Assembly (NCBI GenBank): GCA_003116995.1
Contig: BDSL01000003.1
Location: 2,480,001-2,544,000, forward strand
DNA: 64,000 nt
DNA from: Yamagishiella unicocca
Taxonomy: Eukaryota; Chlorophyta; Chlorophyceae; Chlamydomonadales; Volvocaceae
Direction: 5' to 3'
Shown: one piece after another, positions 12,465-22,950 of the stretch
How positions within the stretch are numbered: position 1 is the stretch's first letter
Layout: every line of letters starts with the position of its first letter
Made by a program: the position numbers and the translations under genes
The notes under the pieces: model-generated
Database searches by the model: none
What the model was told of the DNA's origin: nothing
The model's input: only the letters and a program-made list of their open reading frames with translations

Positions 12465-15400
12465 CACGGCTCAGCATACTTAAAACACACACCCGGCTGG
12501 GGGGTTGGGGCCGCATACGCGCGCAACCAGGCGTCCGAAGTCTATGCGCCAACTATACTGCCAACGTCGCATACCCGGGTCGTTTTGGCACCCCCCCCGC
12601 CCTTCACCGCCCTCGGTTCGTCGGCCGTGGATTCGCGGACCCCCTTATCAAACCCACCCGGCTGCGCCCAGGCTGCCCCTTCCCCTCGTTCCCCCCCCCA
12701 CCTGCTGGGTGAGCGCCACCACCTCCTCGGCCTTGCGCTGCAGCTCCGCCTCCGCCTCCGCCAGCTGGACCCGCAGCTGCTGCTGCTCCAGGGCCGCTGC
12801 TGCCGCCGAAGCGGGCGCGCTGGAAGCGGCTCCGCTCTCTGCTGAGGTCGACGGCTCCTGCGTCACAGGCGCTTGCTGCTGCTGCCGCTGCTGCGTTGGC
12901 TGCTGCTCGTGCACCGGTGGCCCTGCAGCTGCCGCTGACGCTGCGCTGGAGCATTCGTCGGCTGGGTTTTGCCCCAGCGCTGCCGCTGTGCTGGCGCATT
13001 CGTCAGCTGGTTGCCCCAGCGCCAGGCGAGAGAGGGCGACCAAGGCGTCCTCGCGTGCCTGCAGCCGGTGTTCGGGGGGTGGCATAAAAACCGTTCACAT
13101 GACAGAGACAGGATTGTTGGCGCATGGTGTTCGGGGGGGGAGGGGAACGGGCTTCCGGAGCAAACCAGTGAACTGGCAGGTGGAACTAGCTGGAGAAGGC
13201 GAGTGTTTCGAGTACATGGGCTTTCGCGTGTATGTCTGTCCGGGGGGGGGGTTCGGGAAGGGGGGCCGGGCTGCTGGTAACATGGCCTCAACCAAAATCG
13301 TGACCACGCGGGCCCCTCCTCCTTCCCAGCTCTTTTGCTGCACCCCTCTGCGTCACGCCTCCTCGCCCTCGCCCACCCCCCCATCCTTGCGTTTCCGCTT
13401 CGGGAACGTCCCCCTCTCCCACCGGGCGGGTCCTGGCCCCCTAAACCCCCCCGACGGTTTCTTCGGGCATCCACGGGCCTTCCTCGAAACCCCCCGGCTT
13501 GGCTCCGCTGCAGGCCCCAACCAGCCCGCAGGCCCCCCCAGCCCCGCACCTGGGACCGCTCCCGCGACCTCCGCTGCGCCGCGTCCACCTCCTCCACCGC
13601 CGCCAGCAGCGCCTCCGCCTGGGCCGCCAGCTGGCTGCGAGCTCGGACCAGCTCCATTACCTGGTCCGCCTAGGTGGCGTCGCAGGGCGGAGGGTTTATA
13701 AAAGACGTCCGCGAGTTCAGGGGGAGGTATGGGGGCGACATGGGGGCGACATGGGGGCAACAGCTATGATAGGAACCCGTCCGGATGCGGAAAGTGGCTG
13801 ATGGTTGGGGCATCATCCACCGCAGGCCAGCGCAAAACCCTAGAGCCCAGCTCCTCGCCCACACTCCAGCGCCCAAGCATCCTACCTAGCATTCCCCGCT
13901 CGTGCCGACCCCCGACCCTCGGGCCCCGCCACCCACACCCCGGCCCCCCCGCTTCCCCGGCCCCCCCGCACCCCGGCCCCCCCGCTTCCCCGGCCCCCCC
14001 GCACCCCGGCCCCCCCGCTTCCCCGGCCCCCCCGCACCCCGGCCCCCCCGCACCCCCCAGCCCAGTGCCGCCAGCCGCACCTGCACGCTCCCCTCCGCCG
14101 CCTCCTGGTCGTCCAGCCGGGCCTGCATCTCCTCCAGCCGCGCGTCGGCGTCCTGCAGAACCACCTGCGCCGGGTGGGGAGGGCGGCGGGAGGGCGGCAG
14201 GTAAGGACCCTCTGGGAGGAAACGAGCTGGGACCAGAACCTTCGCCAGGTGGGGAGGGCGGCGGGAGGGTATCCGCTGCTGCTGCCCTTCAGAGCTTCCT
14301 GTGCACGCGACCGCAGCTACCAACACGGACCAGGCAACGGTCCCCAGGGCAGAAGATTCGGTTTCGGAGGGTTGCCTGGAGAGCGCTGCAGCGCTTTCCC
14401 TCCCGCAGCCCCCTGTCCCCCGCTGCCTCGGGCCCCGCCCCCCCACACCAAACGGTTTTTCTCGGATCCACGGGCCTTCCTCGCCCACCCCCCCCCCACC
14501 CCCATCCTGTCACGTTGCGTAAAACGGTTTTTATACACCCCCCACCCCCCCCCACCACCGCGCCCCCCGCCCCCACCTGCATGACCCCTATCTCCCGCTC
14601 CTTGTCCGACATGGCCGCCATCCGCGCAGTGATCTCCTGGGCCGCCTGGTCCTGCAGCGTCAGCAGCTCCTCACGGTCGGACTCGAGGCGCTGCGGGAGG
14701 GGGAGGGGTGGGGGGGAGAGAGGGTTTGAGAGGAAACCCGCAGGTGGAGGGGGTAAAGGGAAGACCCGTGTACGCAAGGAAAGGACAGGCGTTTAGGACG
14801 GACGTTTCGAGATGTGCATGCTGGAGGACTGGGCTGACGAGACTAAAGACGGAGGTCGAATGTCGGCTAAATCGGCGGCGGCTGACAGGCGAACGGAAGC
14901 GAGGACCTCGCGTGTGGTGGAGATTCAGCCGCGGGAGGGCCGAGGTGAGTCATCAGGCGAGGACGCCGACGTGCAAGCGCCCATGTCTGCCTGCAATTCC
15001 CGTTGGACAGCTCACTTCCCCCCTCCCCGTCCCCCACGGGTTTTCCTTGCCCCCCTCCCCCCCTCTCCCTCTCCCCCTCCGCTGCCTCACCCTCCTTCCG
15101 TGCACCGGCCACTTCCTTCCCCACCCTTCCGGCTCCTCCCCCCCACCCCTCCACCACCCGCACCTGCATCTGCTGCTCCAAAGCCTGCACCCGGGCCTCG
15201 CTCGCTGCGAGCAGCTCCTCCAACTCCCCCACCCGGTCCCGCCCAGCCGCTGCCGCCGCCGCCGCCACGTCCCCATCAGCCGCCGCCGCCGCCGCCGCCG
15301 CTGCCGCCGCCTCGGACCCGCGGGCTTCCACGCCGCCCTCCCCGCCGCCCTTCTCGCCTCCTGCACAACCGTCCGCCGCCGCTGCCGCCGCCGCCGCCAC

Positions 15401-18400
15401 CGCCTGCGCCTCCTCCAGCTGCTGCTTGACCGCCGCCAGCTGCTGCTGCTGCGCCGCCAGCTGCTGCTGCGCCGCCTGGTGCTTGGCCTCCAGCGCCGAG
15501 TAGCGCTGTTTCTGCTTGTTCATGGCCGCCACCGCCGAGTCGTCGTGCTCTGCCAGCTTGCGGGCCGAGGAGATGAGCTCGCCCTCCAGCTCCGCCACTC
15601 GCGACACGGCGTCACGCAACGCCGCGTCGGCGCTGCCGCTGCTGGCGCTGACGCTCCGAGACCCCGCGGCGGCCGCCGCCGCCGCCGGCGGCGGCGCCGC
15701 CACCGCCAGCTCCGCCTCCAGACGAGCCGCTCGGTCGCTGGCGGCAGCAACAGCGGCTTCAAGGTCCGCAGCAGCCGCCTTCGCCGCCGCCAGCTCCGAC
15801 TCGAGCCCGGCTGCGCGCTCCTGCGCCGCGACGAGGCCGGCAGCGGCGGCGGCAGCGGCCTCCGCCGCCCGCTCCGCCGCCGCCGCGAGCTCCGCCTCCA
15901 GGCTCACTGTCCGCTCCTGGGCGGCCGCAAGCTCGCCGTTGGCGGCGCCTCCTGCGCACTCCGCCGCCGCCTTGGCCGCGGCCAGTTCCGCTTCGAGGCC
16001 CGCAGCACGCGCCTCCGCGGTGGCGAGCTGGGCTGCGGCCTCCGCCGCCTTGCCCTCCGCCGCCGCCAGCTGGTCCTCCAGCTCGGCGATCTGCTCGCGT
16101 GTCTCGCCTGCGAACACCCAAGCAGCGGCGGTGAGGGTGGCGGCGGCAGGGGAGGCACCCTCTCTAGCAGTCCCCGCCTCGTCTCCGTGCTCTCCTCCCA
16201 TGCAGACGCCGCACCCAGTGCAAGGATGCACGCCCACGCACGTGTGTCACACCTATACACACGTGCCGTCACGTTACACGCCCCCTACCCTGCCCCACGG
16301 GATTCGCGGATGTAATTACCCCTCCCCCCCGCCCCCCCGCCCCGGCCTCCCTCGTCGCCTCACGATGTCGCTTCCGTTGCACGTCGCCAGCACCCACTCG
16401 ACCCCACTTTGCTTTCGGATCCGTCCGCGTCGACCCGCACTGCTCCCCCACCTCCATCGCAGATGGACGGCCTGCTGGCCTGCTGCTGCCAGCCGAACTC
16501 ACCCGCCCTCCCGCCCGCCCGCACGTGGGGTCCTCCCACACCACCGAGCCCCCGTACCCGGCGCCCCGCAACCCAGCCAGCGCCCAGCCAGCCCAGTGCC
16601 CTCGAGAGCCTCATTAAAGCACGGCCCCACAAGCCGGCGCCCCCTCAAGCCCAAGCCCGCGCCCCCCCCGGGCTTTATTTTTCCCCCGGGGGGTCTCAGG
16701 GCGCCCCGGCCGCTCCCCCGGCCGCTGTGCCCGCCGCTCACCTAGTCGCGAGAAGGCCATGTCGCGCTCGTCCGAGATGTCCGACTTGTCCCGCAGCGCC
16801 GCCTTGAGCGAGCCCAGCTGCTGCTGGTAGGCGCCCTCGCGCTCCGCCCAGTCGCTCACCGATTGCTTCGAGGACTCAAGCGCGGCCCGCAGGGACTCCA
16901 TTTCCTGCGACCGGGGCCGACGGGGCCAGCCAGGGGGACTGGTGACGGCGCCAACATGCCATCCGCAGGGCCGCCTGGCTACCCGATTAGCTACCTGATT
17001 AGCTAGCTGGTGATCTACCCGGTGATCTACTCGGTGACCTGTCAGGAACCTGGTTCCGTCTTGAACAGGCGGGGCAAGAGGCCCCTCTCCCCGTTGCCCA
17101 TCACTCAATGAGAGACCTTCGCCCATGTCCTGGACCCGCCCCGCAAGCACCTCGCCGCCGCCGCTGCCGGCTTTCCGCCGCCGCCGCCGGCTTTCTGCCG
17201 CCGCCGCCGGCTTTCCCGCCCCGCTCGCACACAGCCCCCCCCCCGGCCCGCACCTGCAGCTGCTCCTGCATCCGCTCCTCCGCCGCCATGGCCCCCCCTC
17301 GAGAGGCGGCCACCAGCGCGTCAGCCTCCTCCCTGGCGGCGGCCAGCTGGGCCAGAGCCTCCTGGTGGCCAGCAGCGAGGGGGGGTTGAGGAAAGCAAGG
17401 GGGGGCAGCAGCGAGGGGGGGGAGCCTAGCAACGAGGGGAGAGGCCAGCAGCGAGGGGGGGCCCTAGCAGCCAGGGGAGCGGGCTAGCAGCGAGGGAGGG
17501 GGAGCACTAGCAGCGCCACACGGCACAGCTGAGGGGCTATGCAGCCCGCTAGGCCATGCCAGTGTGTTGGGTGTCCGCAGTGGCGACGACATGTTGTGTA
17601 TGCGTCCGGAAGGCAGCCCCCAGCTCACAATCCAACTGCCCTCAGAGGAGCCTTCCAGCCAGCCGCCTAGGACTCCCAAACCTCAGCCCCAGAGTCCTGA
17701 TCCATGTGCACGGTGCCCGGCCCTCCCCACCCATGTGCACGGCCCCGCTGCATCCCGCCGCCCTGCTCCTCCACCCACCCGTACCTCCGCCGGCCGTCCG
17801 TACGTCTCTCCACCTCAGATGCTCCGAACCAGCCGGCACCGCTCCTATCCCCCCCCCAAAACACACACACAGCACAGCACCCAAACGCCAGCCCTGCCGG
17901 CTCATGACAGCCCCCCTCCCCCATGTGCCATTTCCCAGCAACGGCCCCCCCCCAAACCATACAACGCGACCCAAATTCCTTGACCCGTTGACCCTCTACA
18001 GACATCCGCCCGGTCCCTCAGAACCCTCCCACCCACCCCACCCATCTCTTTCTCCTGAGTTTTGCACACGGCCCTCCTCGCTACCCCCGTCCAGCAACGC
18101 CGCACACGGCCCTCCTCGCTACCCCCCCCCCAGCGCCTACCTCCGCCCGGGCCTGCGCCTCCGCCAGCGACTCCCTCGTCAGCGCCAGCTCCGCCCGCAG
18201 CGCGCTGCTGGACTCCGTGGCCTCGCGGGCGGCAGCCTCCGCCGCCTCCGCCCGCCGCACCAGGGACGCCAAGCCGCCATGGTCAGGCTGGTGCGGTGCG
18301 AAGGAGGAAGGGGAGGGAAAGTGTGCGCGCGAATCCACGGCCGAAGGGGAGGGGGCGGGGTTGGGCGAGGGGGGGAGCGGACGGCTGGGCGGGGGAGCGA

Positions 18401-19259
18401 GTGCGTTTGCGGTTGGGATGGCGGGAGGGGTTTCGGAGCAGCCGCAGGCGGGAGTCGGGCGGAGGTAAGAGGGCGTGGGCCGGCGGTGTGTGTTCGAGTC
18501 GTGAAGTGCGGGCGTCCCCCGGGAGTTGCTAGGTGAAAGCCCAGGACACGGGGGGACCGTTCAGCGCATGGGGGTGGCGAGAAGACCCGGTGTGGGGGGG
18601 AAGGCGCGCGCTCCTAGTACCCCTTGGCCCTGACCAACGTGGTCATGCGTAAACCCCGGGGCGAGGGTTCCGCGAGGTGAATTGCGATAGTCAGGGGGTG
18701 GGGAGGCGTTGACGACTGCTGAGTGCAGGAGCCAACCGAGTGGGTTGTTGTGCAGGAAGCCATAAACGGGGCATGCTTTCGGCCCCGCAAGGACATGGTG
18801 ATCACCGGCGGCCCCGCCAAAGTTGCATGCCTGTAGCCAATACGAAAGCAAGGCCGACCGGTTGGGCGTACCTCGGTCGCTGCTCCCCCCTTGTTAGCGG
18901 ATAGCTCTACGAAAGGGCACAAGAGAGAGACTCAGAAAACGGACTTATGCGAGGCATTCACCAGCAACCGCAGCATAGAGGTTACCCGCGTGAATGATTG
19001 TTTGGAACGTACCCTCTATGCGCTTATCCCGTATCTTGAGCTTCTTAAGTAGGTCCAACACGTACACTTGGAGTTCCTCTTTTGTCTTGCTTGCGATAAC
19101 AGCGGGAACTTTTTTCTGCGCATGACAGCATGCAGCCGTTGCAAGGCCACGTTTCACAACCTACGCATGATGCAACAACTGGAAATCTCTCACCTCCGCC
19201 ATAACCGATCCAGCTGAAGAGCTGACGATGCTCGCGGCGTCGTCATCAAAACGCGGCAT
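2811..19259 (-). CDS. Golgin: long coiled-coil protein with C-terminal GRIP domain
   Basis: Predicted trans-Golgi tether of about 1863 residues. Exons in transcription order: 19194-19259, 19013-19115, 18872-18906, 18141-18287, 17254-17361, 16742-16904, 15164-16107, 14577-14690, 14081-14164, 13550-13669, 12702-13058, 11248-12237, 10300-10599, 9475-9558, 8833-9092, 8203-8305, 7656-7772, 6775-6987, 6182-6373, 5492-5608, 4456-4620, 3384-3978, 2811-3025. All borders are GT-AG, codon phase agrees at every junction, and the total is 5592 bases. The start is MPRFDDDAASIV, followed by KTKEELQVYVLDLLKKLK. The body is almost entirely alanine/glutamate/glutamine-rich coiled coil. The last exon carries the GRIP domain (about residues 1798-1843): DAEYLKNTVIKMF, then LLPVFATILSFSPEEVKR. 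In known GRIP proteins this domain binds Arl1 through the conserved Tyr (here residue 1801) and targets the trans-Golgi. Thirteen exons end in CAG and most introns are phase 0. The exact choice of small exons could differ in a transcript-based model; the family assignment is firm. Confidence 0.93.
2874..3011 (-). other. GRIP domain segment of the golgin
   Basis: This 46-codon stretch in the last exon matches the GRIP consensus closely (EYLKN near the start, SFSPEEVKR near the end). It is joined from the exon ending at 3384: AAG G plus GC GCC reads K-G-A-N-V-M-D-A-E-Y, which confirms the splice. Confidence 0.95.
4790..5235. repeat. Degenerate gagcacgac/aagtacgac repeat inside a golgin intron
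   Basis: About 440 bases of the intron between the exons at 5492-5608 and 4456-4620 are built from irregular 8-12 base variants of gagcacgac, aagtacgac and tgcgacagga. The stretch is AT-richer than its surroundings. It fits an old, diverged minisatellite and has no open frame of note. Confidence 0.6.
5998..6170 (+). repeat. Family A intron repeat, full-length copy
   Basis: This copy of about 173 bases reads tcgcttccgttcgcctgcc at its left end, then ccgacctccgtctttcgtct, ctccagcatgcacatctcg, and ends catccacgggtcttcctc plus a C tract. The C tract lies next to the 5' splice site of the golgin intron whose donor is at 6181 (minus strand). Matching long copies lie at 8656-8812 (same orientation) and 14755-14910 (reverse). 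Confidence 0.85.
6438..6497 (-). repeat. Family A intron repeat, truncated copy
   Basis: The inverted partial copy (gaggaagacccgtggatgcg, then cgtttaggac) sits near the 3' end of the golgin intron 6374-6774. Its G-tract end faces the acceptor. Only the tract-proximal part of the element is present. Confidence 0.75.
6724..6747. repeat. Interstitial telomere-type repeat
   Basis: Three exact CCCTAAAA units, the complement of the Chlamydomonas telomere unit TTTTAGGG, lie inside the golgin intron 6374-6774 about 27 bases from its 5' splice site (minus strand). Confidence 0.9.
8656..8812 (+). repeat. Family A intron repeat, near full-length copy
   Basis: The order of blocks matches 5998-6170 with substitutions: gccgatttcgcttag, cgacctccgacttccgtctc, ctccagcatgcacctcgag, acacgggttttccttgcaa, C tract. 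The C tract is followed within 20 bases by the 5' splice site of the golgin intron 8306-8832 (minus strand). Confidence 0.85.
10136..10212 (+). repeat. Family A intron repeat, truncated copy
   Basis: Contains catgcatctcaaaacttctg, then ggacatccacgggtttccct and a short C tract, all in the golgin intron 9559-10299. The left half of the element is missing. Confidence 0.75.
10654..10706. repeat. 17-bp tandem repeat
   Basis: Three copies of gtgatggcccaacggtg lie in the golgin intron 10600-11247. Confidence 0.8.
10905..11070. repeat. (AAC)n-rich microsatellite
   Basis: About 165 bases of CAACAA/AACAAT/ACCAGC triplets lie in the golgin intron 10600-11247. The frames that stay open across it are polyasparagine and are not coding. 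Confidence 0.9.
13925..14056. repeat. 36-bp C-rich tandem repeat
   Basis: Three copies of a unit containing ccccgcttccccggccccc and cccgcaccccggcccc fill most of the golgin intron 13670-14080. Confidence 0.85.
14755..14910 (-). repeat. Family A intron repeat, inverted full-length copy
   Basis: The reverse complement of the 5998-6170 element: gaagacccgtgtacgcaagg, cgtttaggac, gatgtgcatgctggaggact, gactaaagacggaggtcg, cggctaaatcggcgg, ending gcgaacggaagcgagga. It lies in the golgin intron 14691-15163, with the G-rich end toward the acceptor side. Confidence 0.85.
17155..17220. repeat. 18-bp GC-rich tandem repeat
   Basis: Three copies of a ccgccgccgccggcttt-type unit lie in the golgin intron 16905-17253. 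Confidence 0.75.
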
Positions 19260-19581
19260 TTTGTACCAGCAATGATCCCTTTCGCTATGAACTGAAATGC
19301 ATTCTCAAAGCTTCGGGCGCCCGGCTAAGCAAGTCGCGGTGTGTATAGCAAACTAAATTTAGACTGCTGCTAAGCACGGTCGGCACTCGCCTCACGACCG
19401 GGTGCGTGTGCGTCAATATTGTGTACGGCGGTTGGTACAGCCGGCTTGGCGACTCCCACCACTTATCAACTGCTTGCATATCTCTTCAATCTATATAAGC
19501 AGCGGCTCGCTTCCGCGGCCGCACCACTGTGCGGCTGTCGCAGCCCTCTCCGCGCCACCCCTTCGCCCAGCACTGGGCGCC
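19260..19581. other. Divergent promoter region between golgin and ankyrin-repeat genes
   Basis: The 322 bases between the two start codons are less GC-rich than the genes. On the plus strand a TATA box lies at 19492-19499. No clear TATA box is seen in the minus direction for the golgin. Confidence 0.6.
19492..19499 (+). promoter_or_regulatory. TATA box of the ankyrin-repeat gene
   Basis: TATATAAG lies 83-90 bases upstream of the ATG at 19582. This favours that ATG over the in-frame ATG at 19402, which is upstream of the TATA box and would probably not be transcribed. Confidence 0.65.
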
Positions 19582-21222
19582 ATGCATACCCTGACACTGA
19601 AGCACCGGCGCCGGCTGTTGTGCTTGACGGCGGCCAGCGGCAGCATTCCCAACCTGGAGGTGGCGGTGCACAGCGCGGCCTGTTCCCTCACGGGTGGCGT
19701 ATTCGTTGCCGCTGCCGCCGCGGGCCAGCTGGAGGTCTGCCAGTGGCTCAGGCAGCGGGGGTGCCCCACCTACCTCTACACCCCGCAAGGCGCGCTCAAG
19801 GCCGCAGCAGCGGCAGGCAACCAGGCGCTGTGCGAGTGGCTCCTCACCGACAACATCTGCACCTGGCGTCCTGAAGCCCCGTGCGAAGCTGCACGTTACG
19901 GCCATGTGGGCCTGATGGAGTGGCTGCTGCAGCAGCGCCCGAGAAGGGACTGGCCAACTGCCCGTAGCCTCCTGGGGTCGGTCGCCCGGGGCTGCGAGCT
20001 GCCCACGCTGCAGCGGATCTACCAGGATTGTTTAAGCGGGCTAGGTGCGGAGCCGCCTCCACATCAACAGGATTGGTCTGTGTATATGCAGTTTGGGGCC
20101 GCCGAGAGCCCCACGTTCGACTGGCAGGCCAAGCTGGAGTGGCTGGTGGAGCTGGGCTACCCGCGTGCATGCAATGTCTACAATGCCTTAGGCGCCCGCC
20201 CGGACGCTCTGCAGCGCTTCGACTGGCTGCGGCAGCGAGGCTACCCTTTCGATGTCGCAGACGACATTCCCATATGTGAAGCTATTCGCGCCCGCAACAT
20301 GCCCCTCCTGGAGCGCCTTCTGGCTGAGGGTGTCTGTGTGAGGAAGGTACATTATGATCAAGTGGCCGGCAACCTGGCTGCCCTGGTGTTGCTTCACGCC
20401 CACGGCTGCCCGTTTGATTCGGAAGCCATGGTCAATACAGCAGCAGAGGACGGCGACCTGCCCATGGTTCAGTGGCTGGTCCTGACGCCGGGGGTGCAGG
20501 CACCGCTCAGCGCCGACATCATAGTCTTCCATGCACCTGAATCCGGTAGCCTGCAGCTGATGTCCTGGCTCTTTGATCGACTCGGTCGCAGGCATCCGTA
20601 CTGCATGGCACAAGCTGCGAAAGCGGGAAGCGAGGAGCTGCTGGAGTGGTTGCTGGAGCATGGCTTCGGCACGGTGCGTTCTGTAAGCTTGCGAATTGTA
20701 TTGTGTCCACGTTTGGCTGTGTCGTGCTGTAGAGGTGCGACGAAGCTGTTGTATAGCAAAGTGAGCACGGCTCTGTGGATGGCAAACCTCGGTGCATGGG
20801 CCAATGCGGGTCTGTGGACTTCTGCTCGTTCCTCCGTACATGCTGGCCATTATGACGTCTTCCGCGCTCCCGACCATCCCACCTTGCATACCAAGCTAAG
20901 CAAGCTAGTGTACCGCTCATGGCTCAACGTGCCGCTCGCCTCCCCTGTGCAGTATCCCGGCGCGACGTACGATGCTGCCGGGCGCAACGGCGACCTCGCC
21001 ACACTGCGGTGCCTGCGGCGGCTTGGCGTTCCTTGGGATTCAGATACCTTCACACGCGCTGTCAAGAACTACAGGCTGCCCATCCTGTGTTGGTTTGTGG
21101 AGGCGGGCTGCCCGGTGGATTGGAGTGCGGCGATCGAGGCGGCCAAGCAGCGGTGTGATGCTGGTGCGGAGGTGCTGGCGTGGCTGGGTGAGCAGCGGCG
21201 AGACAAGGGGCAGCAGCCATAG
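19582..21222 (+). CDS. Ankyrin-type repeat protein
   Basis: Two exons, 19582-20673 and 20953-21222, give 453 residues. The protein starts MHTLTLKHRRRLLCL and is made of helix pairs of the degenerate ankyrin type common in volvocine algae: AAAAGQLEVCQWLRQRGCP, AARYGHVGLMEWLLQQ, AAEDGDLPMVQWLV, AAKAGSEELLEWLLEHG and AAGRNGDLATLRCLRRLG. Such proteins usually bind other proteins; no partner domain (F-box, kinase, zinc finger) is visible. The intron 20674-20952 (GTGCGT...CTGTGCAG) is 279 bases, a multiple of three, and has no stop, so the unspliced frame reads through as one long ORF. The intron segment loses the repeat pattern, and the spliced junction GFGT/YPGATYDAAGRNGDL restores it. The start was chosen from the TATA box at 19492. 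Confidence 0.87.
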   Translation: MHTLTLKHRRRLLCLTAASGSIPNLEVAVHSAACSLTGGVFVAAAAAGQLEVCQWLRQRGCPTYLYTPQGALKAAAAAGNQALCEWLLTDNICTWRPEAPCEAARYGHVGLMEWLLQQRPRRDWPTARSLLGSVARGCELPTLQRIYQDCLSGLGAEPPPHQQDWSVYMQFGAAESPTFDWQAKLEWLVELGYPRACNVYNALGARPDALQRFDWLRQRGYPFDVADDIPICEAIRARNMPLLERLLAEGVCVRKVHYDQVAGNLAALVLLHAHGCPFDSEAMVNTAAEDGDLPMVQWLVLTPGVQAPLSADIIVFHAPESGSLQLMSWLFDRLGRRHPYCMAQAAKAGSEELLEWLLEHGFGTVRSVSLRIVLCPRLAVSCCRGATKLLYSKVSTALWMANLGAWANAGLWTSARSSVHAGHYDVFRAPDHPTLHTKLSKLVYRSWLNVPLASPVQYPGATYDAAGRNGDLATLRCLRRLGVPWDSDTFTRAVKNYRLPILCWFVEAGCPVDWSAAIEAAKQRCDAGAEVLAWLGEQRRDKGQQP

Positions 21223-22950
21223 CAGGAACATGGCGGGTGTTTGTGCATTTGATAATGTTTAAGGGGGGGTGCATAAGGACCCGGTTACACGACATTGGGC
21301 GGAGGGGGGGGTGTTGGTGTGTGCGTCGGTTTGGGTGGCGTAATGAAACGCTATTTTACATCTTGTTTTTGATATAGGGGGTATATCCCTCCCTTCCTAA
21401 ATTAGGATGATCGCGTCGTAACGACATCGCATAGCCTGGCCAAGGAACCGCGGTGGAGCACCACCAGCGCTAAGAAGTAGGCGTTACGCGCCTGTTTGGG
21501 GTCGGACCAGAGCTTCTTTTATGGCAACTGTTGAAAGTCAACGCTGATATGTCCGTAAACTGCAACATGACGCAACAGCAGGAACAGGCTGGGTTTAGGG
21601 TAAAACCCTGAAACCCGCAGCGTTCCATTGCATCCAACCCTCTCCACGTCACCTGCCCCAAGCACCGCCCAGCCGTCACCATCACCACCACGCGTGCGTC
21701 TTCCAACACAGTGTTTTAGTGTTAAAACAGCTCATGAACGCACAAGTGCCCACACCCGATCCATTATGAGCAGGGCCCTACAGTACGCTTCCTCGTCCCC
21801 TACTCGGGAAAACCATATCACGTCCAATCACACGGGGACTCAAACATGGCGGCCCACCACCCACATGCGATGCAGCGCCTGCGACCGAGCCAGTCAGGTG
21901 TGGAGCCGATGCAGGTCAGCTGCGTACCGCTCTGCTTCAGCTCCTCGCACCGGCCTCCATATTTCCCCCCTGCTTCCGGTGCCCAACACTGAAAGCTGCC
22001 TGTTAGCACCAGAGTCGTACCGCCTCTGTTGAGGGGCATAAGCCCCTTTTGCCAGCCTGGAGGCCATGCGAGAGCATACCGGGCATCGGCACCAAGGACA
22101 TCGTAATCTCTCCACACCCACACCCACAGCACGACCTCATTCGTTGAGAATGCACCTGGCAGCCCAACAAGGCGGCCGGGGCCACAGTGGCCCGCGCCGC
22201 CCCCCTCGCCCTCCCGCGCCGCCTCCCTCGCCCAATACAGCTCAGTCTCGACAACTTACGATCCATCGGCCCCCCAAGCCCGCTGCCCGTCAAAGCGGAC
22301 CAGCCAACACGCCCCCCCCTCGTCGCCATACCCTCTTCACATAGCTCCCTCTCTTCCGTTGCACATGCAGCTCCTCTAGACATGACGTGTGAAGCCCTCT
22401 CGCCCGTATGCTCGTGCACGTACTTTCCCCCTCCCCCGTGAACCGGGTGGATTCGCGGATAATAATATACCCCCCGAACCGGGTCTTCTCGCCACCCCCT
22501 CCCCTGCCGCTGGTTTCCTTGCGACCTCCCTCGCTGCTCTTCTGTCCTCCGTCCCCTATGTCGTGTAACTGAGTCTTCTCGCCACACCTCCCCCCCACTG
22601 CTGCTATTGCCACCCCCAGGCGCCAGCCCACCGCAACAGACGCGGACAAGGCCACCGTACCCCGCATTCCTTTTGACCCCGGCTTCATTACCCCGTCATG
22701 CTCCCCACCTTCCGCATTACACCACCACTACTTCCAGGGCCGCTTGGGCACCACCTCGGATCCGGTTTCCTGCCCCAGCGCAGCTGTCCCATATAATGTT
22801 GCAAATGGCCAGCCCCAGCCGCGCCTCCCTCCCTCCCTGCTGCCTGCTGCTCCGCTTCTCCTTGACAGTGAGGGCGCTCTGCGGCAGTCCTGCCTGGGCC
22901 ACGGCGGTGAGGGCGGTGAGGGCGCTCTGGTGGTCGCCCCTGCTGCTCCG
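21223..22950. other. Intergenic stretch
   Basis: No supported gene. It contains the 3' flanks of two converging genes, a cggttacacgac-type family C repeat at 21270-21297 and another at 22555-22590, a family D repeat (ggattcgcggataataata) at 22448-22468, and a small perfect inverted repeat TGTTTTA/TAAAACA around 21711-21728. Long frames on either strand are compositional. Confidence 0.6.

Noticed and set aside
14708..16315. 535-residue plus-strand frame
   Set aside because: It is the antisense shadow of the alanine/glutamate-rich golgin exon at 15164-16107; GC-rich codons keep several frames open. It is Arg/Leu-rich noise without a family.
19402..19581. Upstream start of the ankyrin-repeat protein at 19402
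   Set aside because: The TATA box at 19492 lies inside this extension, and the extra 60 residues show no repeat pattern.
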